Program-made: the position numbers and the translations under genes
Assembly (NCBI GenBank): GCA_025449975.1
Contig: JANWIG010000036.1
Span: forward strand, 1-32,966
DNA: 32,966 bases
Direction: 5' to 3'
Origin: Thermoactinomycetaceae bacterium
GTDB taxonomy: Bacteria > Bacillota > Bacilli > Thermoactinomycetales > Thermoactinomycetaceae
The notes under the pieces: model-generated
Told to the model about the DNA's origin: nothing
What the model saw: only the letters and a program-made list of their open reading frames with translations
Databases searched by the model: none
Part shown: piece after piece, positions 28,456 to 32,966 of the stretch
How the letters are laid out: the number at the start of each line of letters is the position of its first letter
Numbering within the stretch: position 1 is the stretch's first letter

Positions 28456-28493
28456 AAAAGATGACCTCAAAAGGATGGAGGTCATTTTTTTTA
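28456..28493. terminator. Bidirectional terminator between salA and gerD
   Basis: ATGACCTC (28461-28468) and GAGGTCAT (28478-28485) pair, with an A run on the left and eight Ts on the right, so it can serve both converging genes. Confidence 0.88.
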
Positions 28494-28504
28494 TTGATAT
28501 CTTA

Positions 28505-29146
28505 TTAGGAGCCACCGCCGTCATTACCGTCACTTTCTGTTCCTTCTTCTTCTCCGCCCTCTCCCGCTTCTTTATTCTTGTCTTTTTCCTTATTTTGTGT
28601 AGGGAGTTTAACCACTTTATTTAATTTTTCTTGGAAGCTGGGGATTTGAATGACTTCTTCCATGATTTTCATAGCCTCTTGTCGATATTCTTGGCTTTTA
28701 AAGATCTCCATCACTTGTTTGGAAAACTGGGGGTCTTTCATAATATCAAGGATTAGTTTTTGGTATTCAGGATCTTTTAATAACGTTTTTATAAGTTGCT
28801 TATGTTGTTCTTCACTTGCTTTAGCGATTCCATGGGCGATGGACGGAGAGACTAATAATTTTTCCCATTCTTTTTTGGTCACTTCTTGGGTAAACGATTT
28901 GGCTATAGCCTGTTCGATTTCTTTGCCGGAAAGAATAATATTTTGTTTAAACTCTTGATCACTCATTAAATCTTGGATTGCTTTTTTTCCATCAGCTGTT
29001 CGGATCACATCTAAAACCATCTCTTTGGTTTTTTGATAATCAGGAGTTGTGGACTGTTGGGTTTGTTGTGGAGCAGCTGACGTTGTGCAAGAAGTTAAAA
29101 AGAGGAGTAGGAGTACGACAACGTGTATGATTCGATTCCGCTGCAT
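28505..29146 (-). CDS. gerD: Spore germination lipoprotein GerD
   Basis: GerD is a forespore-made lipoprotein that clusters germinant receptors into the germinosome in the spore inner membrane. The 213-residue product has a signal peptide with lipobox LTSC (Cys20), a Gln/Thr-rich linker, a helical core (about 35-180, with repeated KDPEYQK and KDPQFSK units) and an acidic Gly-rich tail. The start ATG at 29146 follows GGAGG; an upstream TTG at 29173 is rejected. Its promoter has a very good sigma-G form. Confidence 0.92.
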   Translation of the reverse strand: MQRNRIIHVVVLLLLFLTSCTTSAAPQQTQQSTTPDYQKTKEMVLDVIRTADGKKAIQDLMSDQEFKQNIILSGKEIEQAIAKSFTQEVTKKEWEKLLVSPSIAHGIAKASEEQHKQLIKTLLKDPEYQKLILDIMKDPQFSKQVMEIFKSQEYRQEAMKIMEEVIQIPSFQEKLNKVVKLPTQNKEKDKNKEAGEGGEEEGTESDGNDGGGS

Positions 29147-29182
29147 AGTGATGTCCTCCGTTTTCTGTTTCAAGTTATATGT

Positions 29183-29212
29183 TAATATGGTAATTTTATT
29201 GTATCTTTATGC
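29183..29212 (-). promoter_or_regulatory. Sigma-G promoter of gerD
   Basis: On the minus strand GCATA (29208-29212), an 18-nt spacer and CATATTA (29183-29189) match the forespore sigma-G pattern almost perfectly. gerD is a sigma-G gene in Bacillus. Confidence 0.8.
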
Positions 29213-29278
29213 CTGACTAGTCAAGCGCAGCAGGATTTTGTTAAAATCAGAGGAGTATTGAAACGGGAGAGCTGATCC

Positions 29279-30004
29279 ATGACACTTCGAAAATTGATTT
29301 GGTGGTTTTTTTCAACTTTAATGATTGGAACTTTATTAAGTATGATTCTTGGTTTTTCGCTGCAGGTATATCCTTTTGAACACTGGCTTTTTTTGTTATT
29401 GGCGGGTTCTACCAATGCAACTGTAGCGGGGTTGGGTTTTTTTTCATATCTTATTTTTAATTGGTTAGGAACTGGTTTTTTGCGAAATCCTAAGCTTTTT
29501 ATGTGGTTGCAAATAGGGCTAATTGTTTTAGCGATTGGTAGTGTCATATATGCCTTTACGACCCAATATGCTGGCTCGGATCTGTGGATGTTTTTATCGG
29601 TCATCTTGGTGATTGTGATTGTCGCTGTGGTGGTTGCGCTCAGAAAAGCGAAGTTAACAGGGAAAAAGACGTTTATTCCGGCCTTATTTTTTATGGTTGT
29701 AGCTACGATTCTTGAGTCATTACCATGGATTCAACCCAAAGAACAGACCGATGTGACACTCGCTTCCATTTATCTTACGGTGATCACTTTGCTAGTCTGT
29801 AATGCTTGGCAAATTTTAAATCTACATAAGTGGATAAAAAAGCCGCAAACCGAGACAAAATTGGCGAATAAAGTAGTCAGTAAGGGAAAAGGAATGGAAG
29901 AGACAAAAGATTTACCTCAAACCAAACAAGAAACATCTGCAGCACAAAAGAATGCCAAACCGAAGAAAAACAAGTCAAATAAAAAGAAGAAGAGAAAGAA
30001 ATAA
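29279..30004 (+). CDS. kbaA: KinB-signalling pathway activation protein KbaA
   Basis: KbaA is a membrane protein needed for the KinB kinase to start the phosphorelay into sporulation. The 241 residues have about six membrane segments (about 1-180). After those, the C-terminal 55 or so residues are hydrophilic and very Lys-rich, ending in KKNKSNKKKKRKK. The Bacillus protein is about 198 residues, so this tail is extra. The ATG follows a GGGAGA site. It is divergent from gerD. Confidence 0.9.
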   Translation: MTLRKLIWWFFSTLMIGTLLSMILGFSLQVYPFEHWLFLLLAGSTNATVAGLGFFSYLIFNWLGTGFLRNPKLFMWLQIGLIVLAIGSVIYAFTTQYAGSDLWMFLSVILVIVIVAVVVALRKAKLTGKKTFIPALFFMVVATILESLPWIQPKEQTDVTLASIYLTVITLLVCNAWQILNLHKWIKKPQTETKLANKVVSKGKGMEETKDLPQTKQETSAAQKNAKPKKNKSNKKKKRKK

Positions 30005-30010
30005 CAAATC

Positions 30011-30039
30011 AAAAGGTGATTCATTGACGAATCACCTTT
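30011..30039. terminator. Shared terminator between kbaA and pdaB
   Basis: AAAGGTGATTC (30012-30022) and GAATCACCTTT (30029-30039) form an 11-bp stem with a 6-nt loop. The T tail is better on the minus strand (TTGATTTGTT), so it mainly serves pdaB. Confidence 0.75.
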
Positions 30040-30051
30040 GTTGTAGCTGGA

Positions 30052-30816
30052 CTATTGGACAGGATCGATTTTTACATTGGAGTTGGCAATTAATTCAGAG
30101 ACAGTGACAAACTCATAACCTTGGTCACGTAACTGATCAATAATTACCGGTAACGCTTCATGAGTTTGACGGCATGAGTCACTGGCATGCATTAAGACAA
30201 TATCTCCCGGATGGGCTTTTCCAACAACCCGCTTGATGATCTGATCCACACCAGGGTTCTTCCAGTCGAGGGAGTCTGTATCCCATTGAATCGTTTTATA
30301 TCCCATTTGCTCGGCAATTTTTAGAACGCGTTTGTCAAAATCGCCATTGGGGAAACGGATTAAATTTGGTTTTTTTCCGGTCAACTTGGTTAAGATGGCG
30401 TCTGCTTTCCCAATTTGTGTCCGAATCTGTTCTTCATTATATTGGCTATAATTATCATGTCGATGTCCGTGGCTGCCAATTTCATACTTCATATCGACGA
30501 TTCGTTTCACAATATTGGGATGTGATTCTGCCCAAGGAGAAGAGAGGAAAAATGTTGCTTTTTTTACTCCTTTTTGTTCGAGTACATCTAAGATCGGTCC
30601 TGTTCTTTCTTCTCCCCAACTAATATCAAACGTTAAGGCAATTTGTTTTTTATCTGTTTTTACACTATAGATTGCAGAGGGATCATCGGATAAAGATGAA
30701 AAGACCTGTATATCATTTTTCTCAGCATAGAAGATCCCCATGGCGAAAAGAAACGTGACGACAATGAGGGCAATTTGTTTTAACTTTTTTCCTGAGATAA
30801 TCCAGAAAAAATTCAT
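30052..30816 (-). CDS. pdaB: Polysaccharide deacetylase-family sporulation protein PdaB
   Basis: PdaB is needed to keep spores stable after dehydration and belongs to the NodB-fold deacetylases. The 254 residues have an N-terminal membrane segment (about 14-30) and the deacetylase domain: Asp64 in LTFDISWG, metal His116 and His120 in SHGHRHD, RFPNGDFD and LMHAS with His210. The second Asp of the usual TFDD is Ile65, as in other PdaB proteins, so catalysis is doubtful. GGAGG stands before the ATG. Position next to kbaA matches Bacillus. Confidence 0.93.
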   Translation of the reverse strand: MNFFWIISGKKLKQIALIVVTFLFAMGIFYAEKNDIQVFSSLSDDPSAIYSVKTDKKQIALTFDISWGEERTGPILDVLEQKGVKKATFFLSSPWAESHPNIVKRIVDMKYEIGSHGHRHDNYSQYNEEQIRTQIGKADAILTKLTGKKPNLIRFPNGDFDKRVLKIAEQMGYKTIQWDTDSLDWKNPGVDQIIKRVVGKAHPGDIVLMHASDSCRQTHEALPVIIDQLRDQGYEFVTVSELIANSNVKIDPVQ

Positions 30817-30951
30817 CGCTTGAAACCTCCAACTTTTTTGAATATGTTTATCCGGTTCAAATTGGCAACTCTTATGAAGACCTGTCCTTTAAAAATGTAT
30901 GCAACAGGACGAGGGTTATGTATAATCAACGAGGTTCAAAAGGAGGATTTT

Positions 30952-31554
30952 ATGAAACGCTTTTGGCAAGCTGTCAAAGGGGAAAAACAGTATCTTATTC
31001 TTACGGCTAGTATTTTTTTGATCAGCATGATTTATAGCTATTTTTATGCGGATGAGTTGTATCGGAGTTTAGTAAATACTCCAGCATTTCAACAGATTAT
31101 GGAGATGGTAAAAAATAGTCAACAAAATCCTACCTTTCTCAATGTTTTTTTGAACATCTTTCTCAATAATCTACGAGCTAGTTTGATCTTATTGGTGTCT
31201 GGACTGTTGTTTTGTTTTATTCCGTTTATCGGAATTATTTCGAATGGCTTGATTCTCGGAGTCGTTTTAGGTAAGGCTTCCGTAGAAATGGGTCTACATC
31301 CCATTATGGTTTTTATTCAATACATTCTCCCACATGGGATTTTGGAACTTCCTGCTCTTTTTTTAGCAGCAGCCATGGGGATTCATCTTGGTGTGATGGT
31401 ATTTCGGTTTATCTTCCGGCGAAAACAAAGAGAAAACATAAAGATGCAGTGGAAGCAATTGCTGAGAACTCTTCCGATCTATGGCTTAGGAATTGTGATC
31501 CTTTTATTTTTTGCGGCAATTATTGAATCGCTGTTGATTTTATCTTCTATTTAG
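30952..31554 (+). CDS. Stage II sporulation protein M (SpoIIM/DUF95) family membrane protein
   Basis: A 200-residue membrane protein with about five hydrophobic segments. It starts MKRFWQAVKGEKQYLILTAS and has the SpoIIM-type core FLNIFLNNLRASLILLVSG and PHGILELPALFLAAAMGIHL. SpoIIM works with SpoIID and SpoIIP in peptidoglycan remodelling during engulfment, but many SpoIIM-family proteins have no proven sporulation role. ATG at 30952 follows AAAGGAGG (30939-30946); a frame open from 30820 is rejected. In B. subtilis this gene is not between pdaB and rRNA. Confidence 0.8.
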   Translation: MKRFWQAVKGEKQYLILTASIFLISMIYSYFYADELYRSLVNTPAFQQIMEMVKNSQQNPTFLNVFLNIFLNNLRASLILLVSGLLFCFIPFIGIISNGLILGVVLGKASVEMGLHPIMVFIQYILPHGILELPALFLAAAMGIHLGVMVFRFIFRRKQRENIKMQWKQLLRTLPIYGLGIVILLFFAAIIESLLILSSI

Positions 31555-31859
31555 AAGGAAAAGCGGAAGGATGCTAGATGGAGATGACAGAAAAATAGAG
31601 ACCCTTTGAGGTCAATGGTCAAGAGCGAGACAAGAAAAGGAACCTATATCTTATAAAGATAGGTTCTTTTTTTATATGTAAAAAAGAATGACGATTCATC
31701 GGCAAATAAATTAATTCTTATTGAACTTTCTCTGATGGATTCTCTTTTTTATTGTAAATATTCATCGTTATTATAGAATTTAAATATGGAATTCAAAAGA
31801 ACGGATGACCGTTATCATTTTTACAAATAACTTGGATCAAATGAGAAAAGGTGATTAAA
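31555..31859 (+). other. Intergenic region with terminator and AT-rich upstream region
   Basis: A terminator for the SpoIIM-family gene occupies 31640-31672. From 31680 the DNA is very AT-rich and leads into the lipoprotein gene, with TATTAT-like boxes near 31770 and a short inverted repeat ACGG/CCGT at 31801-31812. No gene is visible. Confidence 0.5.
31640..31672 (+). terminator. Terminator after the SpoIIM-family gene
   Basis: GAACCTAT plus TCTT pair with AAGATAGGTTC around ATAA, with a 2-nt bulge, followed by a run of Ts. Confidence 0.85.
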
Positions 31860-32684
31860 TTGAAGAAAATTTCTATCCTTTCCGGAATCATAGGGTCTGT
31901 TATGCTCCTATCTGCCTGTTCATGGTTTTCTTCTAGCGATCCTGCGCAAAATACTTCGCAGCAAAGTTCTTCTTCGAGTACAGCTCCAACAAGTCAAACT
32001 GGCTCTGAAGGTAGCGAAGGAGCAGGGAATGTAGGTAGTTCTACTAGTTCCACTGGTTCGGGAGATGCGACAGGAAGTGGAACCAATCATGGTTTAAAGA
32101 GTACAGGAAAAACGATGAGTAAGGAATTAGCGAATGAGTTGCTGGAATCTGCGAAACAAGGAAAGTTGAATGATTGTGAGTTTACGATCGGTACCAAGTT
32201 GCAAGAAGTGATTTCCAAATGGGGAGATCCTCAAGCTGGGGATGTGAGTGTAGCCATTTATCGCTCCAAAAGATGTTCTTTCTATACCGACTATAGTGAA
32301 ACAACCATTCCAGTTGCTCCGGCTCCTACTGCGAGCGATGAAGAAAGCGGTAGCTCAAATGATGAAGAAGGAGCAGAAAATGGTACGGAAGATGGTACAG
32401 AAAATGCAAATATAGAATCCACTGATGAACAGAGTGAAGAAACTCGTCAGCTAGAAACGCCAATCGAAGAAGAGGCGATTGATGATTTAAGTAAGTTAAA
32501 TATTGTTGCGATTGTGAGCAGCGATGCAAAATATCGCAATATCAGCGTAGAATCGGTAAAACAAGCATTAGGCAAACCGACGAAGGAACAGAAACGGAAA
32601 CTGATTTATCAAGCGGGTTCGTATACATTGGAGTTCCCTTACAATCAAAATAAACTGATTACCTCTGTTGTCGTAGCTAAGTAA
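31860..32684 (+). CDS. Acidic lipoprotein, DUF4309 (YjgB)-like
   Basis: A 274-residue secreted lipoprotein with lipobox LSAC (Cys20). A Ser/Thr/Gly-rich linker (about 23-75) follows. The region SAKQGKLNDCEFTIGTKLQE to WGDPQ and the C-terminal SVESVKQALGKPTKEQ block with the closing LEFPYNQNKLITSVVV resemble the DUF4309/YjgB domain. Between the two halves lies an acidic, low-complexity insert (about 155-215) rich in Glu, Asp, Ser and Asn. TTG at 31860 gives MKKISILSG after AAAGGTG; a GTG at 31851 is the alternative. The function is unknown. Confidence 0.75.
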   Translation: MKKISILSGIIGSVMLLSACSWFSSSDPAQNTSQQSSSSSTAPTSQTGSEGSEGAGNVGSSTSSTGSGDATGSGTNHGLKSTGKTMSKELANELLESAKQGKLNDCEFTIGTKLQEVISKWGDPQAGDVSVAIYRSKRCSFYTDYSETTIPVAPAPTASDEESGSSNDEEGAENGTEDGTENANIESTDEQSEETRQLETPIEEEAIDDLSKLNIVAIVSSDAKYRNISVESVKQALGKPTKEQKRKLIYQAGSYTLEFPYNQNKLITSVVVAK

Positions 32685-32696
32685 GGTGATCGCGAG

Positions 32697-32736
32697 GAGA
32701 GGCTTATGGGTTGAAAATAAGCCTCTCTTTTTTTTA
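32697..32736 (+). terminator. Strong terminator after the lipoprotein gene
   Basis: A perfect 11-bp stem GAGAGGCTTAT (32697-32707) and ATAAGCCTCTC (32717-32727), 9-nt loop, then nine Ts. Confidence 0.92.
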
Positions 32737-32757
32737 TCAATAAAATAAAATTTATGC

Positions 32758-32786
32758 TTGCATTTGTTTTTTAACTGTGCTATATT
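32758..32786 (+). promoter_or_regulatory. rRNA operon promoter
   Basis: TTGCAT (32758-32763) and TATATT (32781-32786), spacing 17 nt, behind an A/T-rich upstream stretch (AATAAAATAAAATTT) that can act as an UP element. Confidence 0.8.
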
Positions 32787-32792
32787 AATAAA

Positions 32793-32880
32793 CGTCGCCG
32801 CAAGAGAGCGGCAAACAAAAAATCTGCTCCTTGAAAACCAAAGAGTGATACATGACCTCGTTCAATTTAAAGTAAGAGCC
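32793..32880 (+). other. 16S rRNA leader with hairpin and boxA-like site
   Basis: GCCGC/GCGGC (32797-32801 and 32808-32812) forms a small stem. TGCTCCTTGAAAACC at 32825-32839 resembles the boxA antitermination site of Bacillus rRNA operons, which is recognised by NusB-S10. Confidence 0.6.

Positions 32881-32966
<86 letters not shown>

Noticed and set aside
28442-28624. 60-codon plus-strand frame after salA
   Set aside because: It spans the terminator and the antisense of gerD and is very hydrophobic only because of T-rich sequence.
29221-29604. Minus-strand frame of 127 codons over kbaA
   Set aside because: It is a shadow of kbaA, without a ribosome binding site, and kbaA has strong family and position support.

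Overview
The window is a chromosomal segment of a low-GC, endospore-forming Gram-positive bacterium (Bacillales). The evidence is the complete S10-spc-alpha ribosomal protein cluster in Bacillus order, Shine-Dalgarno sites close to AAAGGAGG, and the sporulation and germination genes cwlD, gerD, kbaA and pdaB lying directly before a 16S rRNA gene, as in Bacillus subtilis. The first bases of the 16S gene (GTCGTGCGG at the start of V1) make me lean towards Thermoactinomycetaceae. That is recognition from memory, not a search result.

Layout. (1) 1-700: a decayed, frameshifted IS200/IS605-type tnpB on the minus strand, attached to a strong hairpin repeat. (2) 728-16190: the S10-spc-alpha super-operon, all on the plus strand (rpsJ to rplQ, including secY, adk, map, a KOW protein, infA, rpmJ and rpoA). 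It has a clear sigma-A promoter and leader at the front and a terminator at the end. (3) 16206-20580: ecfA1-ecfA2-ecfT (energy module of ECF vitamin and metal transporters) and truA, then rplM-rpsI with their own promoter and an L13-type leader. (4) 20581-25660: an accessory block not found at this place in B. subtilis. It holds a YhgE/ABC-2-like membrane protein divergent from a TetR regulator, a squalene/phytoene-synthase-like enzyme, a SAM methyltransferase and a YczE-like membrane protein. (5) 25740-32684: the syntenic tail ybaK (DUF2521), cwlD, salA/mrp, gerD, kbaA and pdaB, followed by a SpoIIM-family protein and an acidic lipoprotein. (6) 32758-32966: rRNA promoter, leader and the 5' end of a 16S gene.

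How it works together. Regions 2 and 3 supply the translation apparatus, RNA polymerase alpha, the Sec channel, adenylate kinase, N-terminal methionine removal and the shared ECF energy unit. Region 5 contributes to entry into sporulation (KbaA), cortex modification (CwlD, PdaB) and germinant signalling (GerD).

The most unusual item is a pair of related 97-nt repeats, 602-698 and 26411-26507. Their 18-bp hairpins differ by three compensatory base-pair changes. One copy is joined to the tnpB remnant. The other is joined to a short segment resembling the right end or omega-RNA region of such an element, with no tnpB, and it overlaps a probable sporulation promoter of cwlD. No CRISPR array, tRNA gene or intact transposase was seen. 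Most of the window is ordinary core genome, and I found no clear new defence or metabolic system.
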